Part shown: in pieces, positions 46,511-60,400 of the stretch
How the letters are laid out: each line of letters starts with the position of its first letter
Numbering within the stretch: position 1 is the stretch's first letter
Source of the DNA: Acanthochlamys bracteata
Lineage: Eukaryota > Streptophyta > Magnoliopsida > Pandanales > Velloziaceae
Assembly: GCA_019914995.1 (NCBI GenBank)
Contig: CM034144.1
Span: 3,565,489-3,629,488, forward strand
Direction: 5' to 3'
Length of the DNA stretch: 64,000 bases
Program-made: the position numbers and the translations under genes
Notes under the pieces: generated by a model
The model's database searches: none
What the model was told of the DNA's origin: nothing
Seen by the model: the letters and a program-made list of their open reading frames with translations, nothing else

Positions 46511-48281
46511 GGGGAATGAAAGTGGAGATTACGCTTGTTGAAAACGCAAACGAAACAAACTAACAAAGTAAAAATTGTGACAAAACGCACTTAACGTATA
46601 GGATTATCACCTTTAACACAAATTAACTAGGCAACAATAGAATACAAAGTTCATCACATTAACACTATAGAGTACCTCACATTCCTACACGAATCATTAC
46701 AATTTAAAGAAATGCCAGCAAGCATAAATGGAGGGGACCAATTTAAAGCAGATGAGCAAAAGCTATTTATTATACTGAAAATTTATCTGTAAATTTAAAG
46801 AAAACTATTTCTACCTTACAACCGTGGGTATCCGTTTAATAATATTTTTGCATTCTAGTTTGCTCCTATATAGGACAGTTTAGAATCAAGCCTGTTTACT
46901 GAAGAAGATTAAACTAAAACAGACATATCAAACTTTTAAACAACGAAAAACGTTTTAGATAGGAGGTAGAAAGAAGCCTCCTAGTATTTTATTAAAAGTT
47001 GCTAGAAAAATAGATCTGTAATCAACAAAAGAAAATTGTTGTTGTGGTGCATACACTCGCAATGTAAATTCTTTTTCGAAAAGAAATTAGTATGATCGAG
47101 CCATTCCATAACGGTGACTCCAACTTCTGATCAAACAGAAAAGTATGAAATATTATTCTGAAACGAAAAGATATTGCTACTAAATGGACAAAATAAAGTA
47201 AACGAAGAACAAATAAATTCAGCAAACACCTTACAGGACTATTATCTAACTGCAGCTCCGTTGAAACAATCAGATGTAAATACATGACAAACTTACTTCT
47301 ACCATGACTGTTTTCTGTCTGACACAGGTGAATGGTTTGTTGATGGTTATAGTATTGAGATTAATAGAAAGTAAATATGCCAAAAACTATCTTGATGAAA
47401 AGAGAAAAATATATAACGCACTGTTAGGGTCTCGCCAATCCTCAAGATCTTATTCAAAGTGTTAATAACATAAGAAGAAAAACTATAGCCGGGCCATAAC
47501 TAACGTTGACCCTCCATGAACCACCTTACTACTTTTCTAAGCTGAAACAAAGCGAGATAAAAATGAGACAAAACCAGTACCAAACAAATTAAGTAACAAG
47601 AAATAAAAGGATTCACATAAGGGCTTAACTTGTCTAAGGAAGTAAGCGTCTGCTTTATCTATTGCCTGAAATGGTACACCTTCAGCCCTCAAAGTTCACG
47701 ATTGCCTCTAATTAAGAACCTCATATCTCGTGGTTCTAACCAGCAATTGGCTAGTTATGTTAGTTTGGAAAAAAGAGAAAGACACGAAAAATAAAGTAGC
47801 AAATTATATGGAGTCCACTAAGCAGCAACTACATATGAAATTCGCGCAAAAGAACAGCCAGACCATCACAGCAAAAGTAATACTGTTTAAAGTTAACGAA
47901 AAACGCCATTGGTTGAGAAGGTACAGGACCACGTGACCCAGTTTGGATGAAAAATCATCCCAAAGTTGACTAATAATTAAGTACATGATTTCTCGTTTGT
48001 TAGTGCCATTAATCAACGCTAGAAAATGGTTCTAACCTCTATTTATATTACATATGCATCAGAAGATGTGAATGCACGTTTAAAACAAAAACCTTCAGTG
48101 GTTCTAACCTCCGTTTCCAATCTCTATAAGCGCAGGAATTTTAAAATCATTTTAACTGCAATGCTCAATCGACTAACAACAATAGCTGGTAAAGGAGAGT
48201 AACCATTGACGGGATTATCATCAGCAACATCTTCCTGCACGAAGTGTGCGACCATTATATCTAGATTAGCTGATAAGATAA
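46511..48281 (-). repeat. Short unit 5 of the minus array
   Basis: 1,771 bp, one of the cleanest copies and very close to unit 6. The KLESPLWNGSIILISFRKRI and AELQ/TELQLDNSPVRC blocks are open on the minus strand (47285-47022). Confidence 0.85.
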
Positions 48282-50040
48282 GGGGAATGAAATTGGAGAT
48301 TACGCTTGTTGAAAACGCAAACGAAACAAACTAACAAAGTAAAAATTGTGACAAAACGCACTTAACGTATAGGATTATCACCTTTAACACAAATTAACTA
48401 GGCAACAATAGAATACCAAGTTCATCACAATAACACTATAGAGTACCTCACATTCCTACACGAATCATTACAATTTAAAGAAATGTCAGCAAGCATAAAT
48501 GGAGGGGACCAATTTAAAGCAGATGAGCAAAAGCTATTTATTATACTGGAAATTTATCTGTAAATTTAAACAAAACTATTTCTACCTTACAACCGTGGGT
48601 ATCCGTTCAATAATATTTTTGCATTCTAGTTTGCTCCTGTATAGGACAGTTTAGAATCAAGCCTATTTACTGAAGAAGATTAAACTAAAACAGACATACC
48701 AAGCTTTTAAACAACGAAAAACGTTTTAGATAGGAGGTAGAAAGAAGCCTCCTAGTATTTTATTAAAAGTTGCTAGAAAAATAGATCTGTAATCAACAAA
48801 AGAAAATTGTTGTTGTGGTGCATACACTCGCAATGTAAATTCTTTTTCGAACAGAAATTAGTATGATCGAGCCATTCCATAACGTTGACTCCAACTTCTG
48901 ATCAAACAGAAAAGCATGAAATATTATTCTGAAACGAAAAGATATTGCTACTAAATGGACAAAATAAAGTAAACGAAGAACAAATAAATTCAGCAAACAC
49001 CTTACAGGACTATTATCTAACTGCAGCTCCGTTGAAACAATCAGATGTAAATACATGACAAACTTACTTCTACCATGACTGTTTTCTGTCTGACAAAGGT
49101 GAATGGTTTGTTGATGGTTATAGTATTGAGATTAATAGAAAGTAAATATGCCAAAAACTATCTTGATGAAAAGAGAAAATATATAACGCACTGTTAGGGT
49201 CTCGCCAATCCTCAAGATCTTATTCAAAGTGTTAATAACATAAGAAGAAAAACTATAGCCGGGCCATAACTAACGTTGACCCTCCATGAACCACCTTACT
49301 ACTTTTCTAAGCTGAAACAAAGCGAGATAAAAATGAGACAAAACCAGTACCAAACAAATTAAGTAACAAGAAATAAAAGGATTCACATAAGGGCTTAACT
49401 TGTCTAAGGAAGTAAGCGTCTGCTTTATCTATTGCCTGAAATGGTACACCTTCAGCCCTCAAAGTTCACGATTGCCTCTAATTAAGAACCTCATATCTCG
49501 TGGTTCCAACCAGCAATTGGCTAGTTATGTTAATTTGGAAAAAAGAGAAAGACACGAAAAATAAAGTAGCAAATTATATGGAGTCCACTAAGCAGCAACT
49601 ACATATGAACTTCGTGCAAAAAAGAACAGCCAGACCATCACAGCAAAAGTAATACTGTTTAAAGTTAACGAAAAACGCCATTGGTTGAGAAGGTACAGGA
49701 CCACGTGACCCAGTTTGGATGAAAAAGCATCCCAAAGTTGACTAATAATTAAGTACATGATTTCTCGTTTGTTAGTGCCATTAATCAACGCTAGAAAATG
49801 GTTCTAACCTCTATTTATATTACATATGCATCAGAAGATGTGAATGTACGTTTAAAACAAGAACCTTCAGTGGTTCTAACCTCCGTTTCCAATCTCTATA
49901 AGCGCAGGAATTTTAAAATCATTTTAACTGCAATGCTCAATCGACTGGTAAATGAGAGTAACCATTGACTGGATTATCATCAGCAACATCTTCCTGCACG
50001 AAGTGTGCGACCATTATATCTAGATTAGCTGATAAGATAA
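48282..50040 (-). repeat. Short unit 6 of the minus array
   Basis: 1,759 bp. It shares private variants with unit 5 (GTGGGTATCCGTTCAATAAT, GATATTGCTACTAAATGG), suggesting they arose together. It lacks about 16 bp (CTAACAACAGTAGC region) near 49945. Confidence 0.85.
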
Positions 50041-51808
50041 GGGGAATGAAAGTGGAGATTACGCTTGTTGAAAACGCAAACGAAACAAACTAACAAAGTA
50101 AAAATTGTGACAAAACGCACTTAACGTATAGGATTATCACCTTTAACACAAATTAACTAGGCAACAATAGAATACAAAGTTCATCACAATAACACTATAG
50201 AGTACCTCACATTCCTACACGAATCATTACAATTTAAAGAAATGTCAGCAAGCATAAATGGAGGGGACCAATTTAAATCAGATGAGCAAAAGCCATTTAT
50301 TATATTGAAAACTTATCTATAAATTTAAACAAAACTATTTCTACCTTACAACCGTGGGTGGATGTTCAATAATAATTTTGCATTCTAGTTTGCTCCTGTA
50401 TAGGACAGTTTAGAATCAAGCCTGTTTACTGAAGAAGATTAAACCAAAACAAACATATCAAACTTTTAAACAACGAAAAACGTTTTAGATAGGAGGTAGA
50501 AAGAAGCCTCCTAGTATTTTATTAAAAGTTGCTAGAAAAACAGATCTGTAATCAACAAAAGAAAATTGTTGTTGTGGTGCATACACTCGCAATGTAAATT
50601 CTTTTTCGAACAGAAATTAGTATGATCGAGCCATTCCATAACGGTGACTCAACTTCGATCAAACAGAAAAGCATGAAATATTATTCTGAAACGAAAAGAT
50701 ATTGGTACTAAATGGACAAAATAAAGTAAACGAAGAACAAATAAATTCAAAGAAACACCTTACAGGACTATTATCTAACTGCAGACTCCGTTGAAACAAT
50801 CGGATGTAAATACATGACAAACTTACTTCTACCATGACTTTTTTTTCGTCTCGACACGTGAATGGTTTGTTGATGGTTATAGTATTGAGATTAATAGAAA
50901 GTAAATATGCCAAAAACTATCTTGATGAAAAGAGAAAAATATATAACGCACTGTTAGGGTCTCGCCAATCCTCAAGATCTTATTCAAAGTGTTAATAACA
51001 TAAGAAGAAAAACTATAGCCGGGCCATAACTAACGTTGACCCTCCATGAACCACCTTACTACTTTTCTAAGCTGAAACAAAGCGAGATAAAAAATGAGAC
51101 AAAACCAGTACCAAACAAATTAAGTAACAAGAAATAAAAGGATTCACATAAGGGCTTAACTTGTCTAAGGAAGTAAGCGTCTCTTTATCTATTGCCTGAA
51201 ATGGTACACCTTGACCCTCAAAGTTCACGATTGCCTCTAATTAAGAACCTCATATCTCGTGGTTCCAACCAAAGAATTGGCTAGTTATGTTAATTTGGAA
51301 AAAAGAGAAAGACACGAAAAATAAAGTAGCAAATTATATGGAGTCCACTAAGCAGCAACTACATATGAAATTCACAAAAAAGAACGACCCACCATCACAA
51401 AGAAAAGTAATACTTGCTTAAAGTTAACGAAAAACGCCATTGGTTGAGAAGGTACAGGACCACGTGACCCAGTTTGGATGAAAAAGCATCCCAAAGTTGA
51501 CTAATAATTAAGTACATGATTTCTCGTTTGTTAGTGCCATTAATCAACGCTAGAAAATGGTTCTAACCTCTATTTATATTACATATGCATCGAAAGATGT
51601 GAATGTACGTTTAAAACAAGAACCTTCATGGTTCTAACCTCCGTTTCAATCTCTATAAGCGCAGAATTTTAAAATCATTTTAACGCAATGCTCAATCGAC
51701 TAACAACAATAGCTGGTAAAGGAGAGTAACCATTGACGGGATTATCATCATCAACATCTTCCCATCACGTGTGTGCGACCATTATATCTAGATTAGGTGA
51801 TAAGATAA
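50041..51808 (-). repeat. Short unit 7 of the minus array
   Basis: 1,768 bp. Altered CAG/CTG patches lie at about 50645-50870 and 51180-51780 (AACTGCAATG written as AACGCAATG, TTCAGTGGTTC as TTCATGGTTC). Confidence 0.85.
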
Positions 51809-53591
51809 GGGGAATGAAAGTGGAGATTACGCTTGTTGAAAACGCAAAAACGAAACAAACTAACAAAGTAAAAATTGTGACAAAACGCACTTAACGTATA
51901 GGATTATCACCTTTAACACAAATTAACTAGGCAACAATAGAATACCAAGTTCATCACAATAACACTATAGAGTACCTCACATTCCTACACGAATCATTAC
52001 AATTTAAAGAAATGTCAGCAAGCATAAATGGAGGGGACCAATTTAAAGCAGATGAGCAAAAGCTATTTATTATACTGAAAATTTATCTCAGAAATTTAAA
52101 CAAAACTATTTCTACTATCTTACAACCGTGGGTATCCGTTCAATAATATTTTTGCATTCTAGTTTGCTCCTATATAGGGATGAGTTTAGAATCAAATCTA
52201 CATTTCTTCAAGAAGATTAAACTAAAAATGGACATATCAAACTTTTAAACAACGAAAAACGTTTTAGATAGGAGGTAGAAAGAAGCCTCCTAGTATTTTA
52301 TTAAAAGTTGCTAGAAAAATAGATCTGTAATCAATAAAAGAAAATTGTTGTTGTGGTGCATACACTGAATGTAAATTCTTTTCAAAAGAAATTAGTATGA
52401 TCGAGCCATTCCATAACGTTGACTCAACTTCTATCAAAACGAAAAAGCATGAAATATTATTCTGAAACGAAAAAGATATTGGTACTAAATGGACAAAATA
52501 AAGTAAACGAAGAACAAATAAATTCAAAGAAACACCTTACAGGACTATTATCTAACCTGCAACTCCGTTGAAACAATTAGATGTAAATACATGACAAACT
52601 TACTTCTACCATGACTGTTTTCTGTCTGACACAGGTGAATGGTTTGTTGATGGTTATAGTATTGAGATTAATAGAAAGTAAATATGCCAAAAGCTATCTT
52701 GATGAAAAGAGAAAAAATATATAACGACCGTTAGGGTCTCGCCAATCCTCAAGATCTTATTCAAAGTGTTAATAACATAAGAAGAAAAACTACAGTAGGC
52801 CCATAACTAACGTTGACCCTCCATGAACCACCTTACTATTTTTCTAAGCTGAAACAAAGCGAGATAAAAATGAGACAAAACCATTACCAAACAAATTAAG
52901 TAACAAGAAATAAAAGGATTCACATAAGTGCTTAACTTGTATAAGGAAGTAAGCGTCTGCTTTATCTATTGCCTGAAATGGTACACCTTCACCCTCAAAG
53001 TTCACGATTGCCTCTAATTAAGAACCTCATATCTCGTGGTTCCAACCAAAGAATTGGCTAGTTATATTAGTTTGGAAAAAGAAAAGACACGAAAAATAAA
53101 GTAGCAAATTATATGGAGTCCACTAAAAGCGGCAACTACATATGAAATTACAAAAAAGAACATCCGGACCATCACAAAGAAAAGTAATAATCATTTAAAG
53201 TTAACGAAAAAAACGCCATTGGTTGCGAACGTACAGGACCACCTGACCCAGTTTGGATGAAAAGCATCCCAAAGTTGACTAATAATTAAGTACATGATTT
53301 CTCGTTTGTTAGTGCTATTAATCAACGCTAGAAAATTGTTCTAACCTCTACTTATATTACATATGCATCAGAAGATGTGAATGTACGTTTAAAACAAGAA
53401 CCTTGATGGTTTCTAACCTCCGCTTTCAATCTCTATAAGCGCGAGAAATTTTAAAATCATTTTAACTGCAATGCTCAATCGACTAACAACAGTAGCTGGT
53501 AAAGGAGAGTAACCATTGACGGGATTATCATTAGCAACATCTTCCCGCACGAAGTGTACGACCATTATACCTAGCTTAGCTGATAAGATAA
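51809..53591 (-). repeat. Short unit 8 of the minus array
   Basis: 1,783 bp, the most altered unit. CAG/CTG/CG-site changes are dense at about 52080-52460, 52520-52740, 53050-53230 and 53400-53460, while the stretches between are almost identical to other units. Confidence 0.85.
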
Positions 53592-55364
53592 GGGGAATGA
53601 AAGTGGAGATTACGCTTGTTGAAAACGCAAACGAAACAAACTAACAAAGTAAAAATTGTGACAAAACGCACTTAACGTATAGGATTATCACCTTTAACAC
53701 AAATTAACTAGGCAACAATAGAATACCAAGTTCATCACAATAACACTATAGAGTACCTCACATTCCTACACGAATCATTACAATTTAAAGAAATGCCAGC
53801 AAGCATAAATGGAGGGGACCAATTTAAAGCAGATGAGCAAAAGCTATTTATTATACTGGAAATTTATCTGTAAATTTAAACAAAACTATTTCTACCTTAC
53901 AACCGTGGGTATCCGTTCAATAATATTTTTGCATTCTAGTTTGCTCCTGTATAGGACAGTTTAGAATCAATCCTGTTTACTGAAGAAGATTAAACTAAAA
54001 CAGACATATCAAACTTTTAAACAACGAAAAACGTTTTAGATAGGAGGTAGAAAGAAGCCTCCTAGTATTTTATTAAAAGTTGCTAGAAAAACAGATCTGT
54101 AATCAATAAAAGAAAATTGTTGTTGTGGTGCATACACTCGCAATGTAAATTCTTTTTCGAACAGAAATTAGTATGATCGAGCCTTTCCATAACGGTGACT
54201 CCAACTTCTAATCAAACAGAAAAGTATGAAATATTATTCTGAAACGAAAAGATATTGGTACTAAATGGACAAAATAAAGTAAACGAAAAACAAAAATAAA
54301 TTCAAAGAAACACCTTACGGGACTATTATCTAATCAGACTCAGTTGAAACAATTAGATGTAAATACATGACAAACTTACTTCTACCATGACTGTTTTCTG
54401 TCTGACACAGGTGAATGGTTTGTTGATGGTTATAGTATTGAGATTAATAGAAAGTAAATATGCCAAAAGCTATCTTGATGAAAAGAGAAAAATATATAAC
54501 GCACTGTTAGGGTCTCGCCAATCCTCAAGATCTTATTCAAAGTGTTAATAACATAAGAAGAAAAACTATAGTGGGCCATAACTAACGTTGACCCTCCATG
54601 AACCACCTTACTATTTTCTAAGTCAAAACAAAGCGAGATAAAAATGAGACAAAACCAAGACCAAACAAATTAAGTAACAAGAAATAAAAGGATTCACATA
54701 AGTGCTTAACTTGTATAAGGAAGTAAGCGTCTGCTTTATCTATTGCCCAAATGGTACACCATCAGCCTTCAAAGTTCACGATTGCCTCTAATTAAGAACC
54801 TCATATCTCGTGGTTCCAACCAAAGAATTGGCTAGTTATATTAGTTTGGAAAAAAAGAGAAAGACACGAAAAAAATAAAGTAGCAAATTATATGGAGTCC
54901 ACTAAGCGGCAACTACATATGAAATTCAAAAAAAAGAACATCCGGACCATCACACAAAAAAAGTAATCTCATTTAAAGTTAACGTTAAAACGCCATTGGT
55001 TGAGAAGGTACAGACCACGTGACCCATTTGGATGAAAAAAATCATCCCAAAGTTGACTAATAATTAAGTACATGATTTCTCGTTTTGTTAGTGCCATTAA
55101 TCAACGCTAGAAAATGGTTCTAACCTCTATTTATATTACATATGCATCGAAAGATGTGAATGTACGTTTAAAACAAGAACCTTCATGGTTCTAACCTCCG
55201 TTTCCAATCTCTATAAGCGCGGAATTTTAAAATCATTTTAACGCAATGCTCAATCGACTAACAACAATGGTTGTAAATGAGAGTAACCATTGACGGGATT
55301 ATCATCAAGAACATCTTCCAAACGTAAGTGTGTACCATTATATCTAGATTAGCTGATAAGATAA
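53592..55364 (-). repeat. Short unit 9 of the minus array
   Basis: 1,773 bp. Clean up to about 54270, then altered at about 54280-54360, 54570-54740 and 54840-55330. The boundary between clean and altered stretches is abrupt. Confidence 0.85.
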
Positions 55365-56354
55365 GGGGAATGAAAGTGGAGATTACGCTTGTTGAAAACG
55401 CAAACGAAACAAACTAACAAAGTAAAAATTGTGACAAAACGCACTTAACGTATAGGATTATCACCTTTAACACAAATTAACTAGGCAACAATAGAATACC
55501 AAGTTCATCACAATAACACTATAGAGTACCTCACATTCCTACACGAATCATTACAATTTAAAGAAATGTCAGCAAGCATAAATGGAGGGGACCAATTTAA
55601 AGCAGATGAGCAAAAGCTATTTATTATACTGGAAATTTATCTGTAAATTTAAACAAAACTATTTCTACCTTACAACCGTGGGTATCCGTTCAATAATATT
55701 TTTGCATTCTAGTTTGCTCCTGTATAGGACAGTTTAGAATCAAGCCTGTTTACTGAAGAAGATTAAACTAAAACAGACATATCAAACTTTTAAACAACGA
55801 AAAACGTTTTAGATAGGAGGTAGAAAGAAGCGTCCTAGTATTTTATTAAAAGTTGCTAGAAAAACAAATCTGTAATCAACACAAGAAAATTGTCGTTGTG
55901 GTGCATACACTCGCAATGTAAATTCTTTTTCGAACAGAAATTAGTGTGATCGAGCCATTCCATAACGGTGACTCCAACTTCTGATCAAACAGAAAAGCAT
56001 GAAATATTATTTTGAAACGAAAAGATATTGGTACTAAATGGACAAAATAAAGTAAACGAAGAACAAATAAATTTAGCAAATACCTTACAGGACTATTATC
56101 TAACTGCAGCTCCGTTGAAACAATCAGATGTAAATACATGACAAACTTACTTCTACCATGACTGTTTTCTGTCTGACACAGGTGAATGGTTTGTTGATGG
56201 TTATAGTATTGAGATTAATAGAAAGTAAATATGCCAAAAACTATCTTGATGAAAAGAGAAAAATATATAACGCACTGTTAGGGTCTCGCCAATCCTCAAG
56301 ATCTTATTCAAAGTGTTAATAACAAAAGAAGAAAAACTACAGCCGGGCCATAAC
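55365..56354 (-). repeat. Last short unit, truncated
   Basis: About 990 bp, clean. It ends abruptly inside GGGCCATAACTA, after which unrelated sequence with ATAGAAAGTAAATCATTTTC begins. This is the outer edge of the array. Confidence 0.85.
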
Positions 56355-57473
56355 TAGCTAATAGAAAGTAAATCATTTTCTCTTTGATTGACGACTTACT
56401 TTTGAATAAGTTTAGCATGATTTGTTATAATTCTAAGAAGGAATAGTATTGTGGTTCTTCGGTAAGGCTGACATGGTATGATATGTTACTCGTATACTAA
56501 TGGTAGTTACACAAATTTGACATATATCTAGCCACGTATAATTCAACCATGGATAATATCCTGAATTTCACTTGTTCATTTCCTCTTTGATCGACCCCTT
56601 TCGAATAATTTTAGCATGATTTGTTATAATTCGACGGAGTAGTATTGTGCTTCTTCAGTAGTAAGGCTGACTTGGGTATGATGTGTTGCTAGTCTACTGA
56701 TGGTAGTTATACAAATTTGACATATATCTAGCCACATATAATTGGCGGTATATTAGAATTTTGAAATCATTTTTTTTAACCTATCAAACCAGAGTGAGTG
56801 TTACAATTTCCATGTAATTGGAGATTCTTAAATGTTGATTTAAAACTTATTTTCTAGTTTCTAGTCTTTTGTACTTTTTTGTCTATTTGCTAACTCTGTA
56901 TTGAATAGTATGTAGCGATTTTCAAGTTAAAATATGAAGAAAATTCGTTTGTACAAGATGAGCTCGTATTTCAATTTGCGTTGGTATTATGCATGATGTT
57001 CGATTCTTGGTATCACTGTTACGTCTTGGATTACAAGCTTCTTAGGGCTAGGAGTTCGTAAGAAAAAAAAGGTGGGAGCTATCACACTACGGTTGTATCT
57101 ATTTTTAATTGATAATATTTGAAACATAAATTGCTTAGTTATATTGTGTTATTGCATAAATTTCATATCTCTGACAGAGCATGTATGTTTCAAAATGGCA
57201 TGAAGGAGACTTCCTTAGAAAAATAACATCTCATGTTTAACATAAGATTCGCACCTATATTGGCTGTATATGTAGCTAGTCTTCTTTATAAGTGTTAGGA
57301 TTTGGATAACGAATTGATAAGAATTTCATAGTAATAAAGTTTTAGGTACTTTCATGCTAGTCAGTTAGTTTTGTTTTGTTTTATTCTCCGCTATGTATTG
57401 GCAACATCTTAAACTTTGTTAGAAGCATAAGACTTTAGTGTTCTAATATACTTGATATCCTCTCTTGGTGTTG
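56355..57473 (+). repeat. Diverged gene-derived unit T0, left of the solo LTR
   Basis: Contains a roughly 205-bp direct duplication (GATTTGTTATAATTC ... ATATATCTAGCCAC starting near 56420 and 56625). It then follows the same order as 61600-63222: TTAGCATGATTTGTTATAAT, GGCTGACTTGGGTATGATG, TGGGAGCTATCACACTACGG, CTCTTGGTGTTGTG. No open frame of note. Confidence 0.7.
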
Positions 57474-60400
57474 TGTCACGACCCGACCTACGAGTCATGA
57501 CCGGCACTAGACTAAACCAAACCTAAGAAGAACTCAAGCTCAGTCCAGCCTAGTAAGCCTAAAACATTATCGACTCAAAACATCATAATCAAAATTTTAG
57601 AAAATTTTGGCGAAACTTTTCCTAAAATTCAAGGTGAGGAACCTAACAATAAAAGCACAACAGCACTATCACAATTTCGTTCAACAATACGAAGAATAAA
57701 ACACAAGAATGACTTAACAATTTATACAACCGCTACCTGCGGTAATACTTCTCAACAAAATGAGAAAAACACCTAAATCAATAGTCGAGTACCAAACTGA
57801 TAATTTACAAATAATAATAATAGTCCCTCGAGTGTTACAGAGCCAACCAAATGAATTATGAAAACACAAAAACGTACCCTTCTAGCGCCACTCCGATCCA
57901 CGGTGGCGAAAATCCATTAATCTCCAGCTAAATCCTGTATTATCTAGGGGAGGCCAAAGAAGAAAAGACTAAGCCTAGTCTCAGTGAGGTAGTAAATCAG
58001 GTATGCATCGTTTAAAGTTTCTAATGCATTACCCCTATTATTATTTCTCTATATATCTATATGAAGAAAATGCAACGATAGATCAGATCGTGCTTTATCT
58101 AATCCTAAACCGTCCCATAACGGCCTAGTCTTAGTAAGGACAGATACGAAAGGCATGACATGCAACGCAAATCTTTTCCTCATATCAAATAATTATGTTA
58201 TAGGAGTTCTCAATTCATACATTTTCATATTCATACACGCACAATAAATATACAAACATAAATCCTGATGTTATCTACATGTATGTACATGTCTATCAAT
58301 ATGAATAATATACATGTAGTTCATCCACTTGAGCATACTGCATACAATGTGCGTCATGCCCCAAGAACTTAAAGTCATATAATCAAATGATAAAGCGGGA
58401 CCATATCTCCAACTCGCATTATAATGCTATCAACATACTCATGCATGCGAGTGAGAATTTAAGCTAGATATATTGTATGCCTCAATTAGAGCCTTATGCA
58501 TTTGCATTTACGTTTCTCATGTAGCAAGTTATCCAAAAACAGGCATACGTAATTACATGTATATCAAGCATGCTAATATCATCTGTATGTATGATTATGC
58601 ATGCATAAATATCTATATCTATAATCTACCATTTGTCAAAAATCAAGATGGAGTAAAAGATCAATGCATGTCTATACAGTCTACATATGTTATCGTATAT
58701 GCACATGTATTTATCTACATGACGTGACACTGATCAGGGAATCAGGATAATAATCCTAAATAAAGAGCGAGATCCAATCTCCAGTTCAACCTACCAACCA
58801 GGCTACTCCTGCCTCGGCGAGGTATAACCATCCCGGGTGATCGAACCGGATGGGCCGTGGTATCGCCCTCACGCGCATGGGCTTAACAATACTATGGCCA
58901 TAGGTGGGTGCCCGCCCCACACCCACTGGGATCCTGATCTCAGCCCCTGACTCGCCTGTCCTCGTACAGCGCGAGTGTCTATGCATTCGGTCAATCGAAC
59001 TCAAGCCTCTACGGCATTAGTCATATGTCATATGCGTATGCATTCATATACATGATCAACCAGGCCTAAGCCTCCACTAGTTTCAATCACAATCAGTGAT
59101 CCATGCACATGTAGGTATATCATGTTACATATTCTACGCATGATGCATGGGGGAATAATAAATGAGAGTTGTGCTCTCATATCAACATTAACATGTATAA
59201 TGTTGCAATAATCATTACTCTCTATAAACATATTTTACCAATAAATTATGCATGTTATGCGAAAACTCATACAGTATAGTTCATACAATTATTTCTGTCA
59301 TGCTCTTATAAGCCACTCAACTCAACTATATTGCCCCAGCATGCTAAGCCATTTACTAGCAATAACAGATATAACTAGTATTAAGATTCTTATACTTATA
59401 TGCAAATTGTAAGCATGCTAACATGCTAAGGCTAAGGTATGTGGTTGTACTTAATTAGCATAGGTTATAAGTAATTTATGTCTTGAAATACCTAGTGCAT
59501 GATCTCCTGCCAAATTAAGTGCTATGCTAAACATATAAGAGCATTCTACGCATCTCACGCACTTGTATATCACAATTTCTAACTTTTATAACACGCAACA
59601 ATGAGATTCTTATCAACCACAAAATCTAGTCAATTCCTAACATTTTATCTTATTTACTATCACTATCCTGATCTTATGCAAGCATGCAAACAGACATTTT
59701 ATTGCATTAAAGATCAAATCTCATTATGCACTGAAATTGGCAAAGTTATGCCGGAGTTTCCAAAACATATATTACTTGCGTTGAAAACTTAACGGTAAGC
59801 TAAGAGGAAAAGACGCAAGTAACCCTCACCTGTATGTCAATATAATCTCTCAATTTCTACAGCTATCATCAATTTGGATATCCAAGATGCTCATCAAGTC
59901 CTATAATATACACGAAAAAGATCACCATCCCATCTTGATAACATGAACTACTTCACAATCTTAACACACAACTAAAACCCATTTAACTCAACAAGCTCTA
60001 AAGCACAATCGAACCAAGATCCATTATTAACTATTTGATCCATTCCATCAATAACTTATAAATCGTAATACTCGACTAATACTAAGACTAGCGGGTACAA
60101 CGGCTTACCAAATCCAAGCGAGTCGAACTCTTCAACAGCCTCGCGTCTCAATGGCGAACCCGCCCATTTTCGACCCAAACAACACCTATAACGAAACGGT
60201 TTATTCAAAGGCTCAAAGATAAGATCAACCGACACTAGAGATATTATAACTTACCTTGGCCGTGGCTCTCGCCGGATTCCGGCGAAAATTAGGGTTCCGG
60301 CGAACTTCGGTCAAGGGGCATTTATGTGGTTAAAAGATGCAGCTGCACTGGCCGAACTCAAGATGGAAGACGATGAAACCCAAATCAAGAACCGGCGGCC

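Larger units (their letters stand above)
32548..56354. repeat. Gene-derived tandem array, about 12-13 units in two orientations
   Basis: One intron-containing segment is repeated throughout. Plus-strand units (32548-38925) have a 2.155-2.164-kb period. Minus-strand units (about 38940-56354) are about 1.77 kb. Anchor GGGGAATGAAAGTGGAGA starts at 41198, 42973, 44729, 46511, 48282, 50041, 51809, 53592 and 55365, spacing 1756-1783 bp. The short unit lacks exactly the 384 bp found at 37861-38244. Splice-like TTTCAG sites and open blocks show the repeat came from a gene, whose identity I do not recognise. No unit has an intact open frame across blocks, so this is duplicated debris rather than a gene family. 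Confidence 0.9.

Noticed and set aside
41775-56139. Repeated 87-codon minus-strand frames (MYLHLIVSTELQLDNS type)
   Set aside because: They recur once per array unit and cross an intron-like segment; they are read-through frames of the repeat, not genes.
32548-56354. CRISPR-like or rDNA array
   Set aside because: Units are 1.8-2.2 kb with intron-like structure and no short direct repeats with unique spacers; no rRNA sequence is visible.
58473-59231. Frames in the GC-rich patch as genes
   Set aside because: They lie inside the solo LTR; the GC-rich patch is a usual part of such LTRs.
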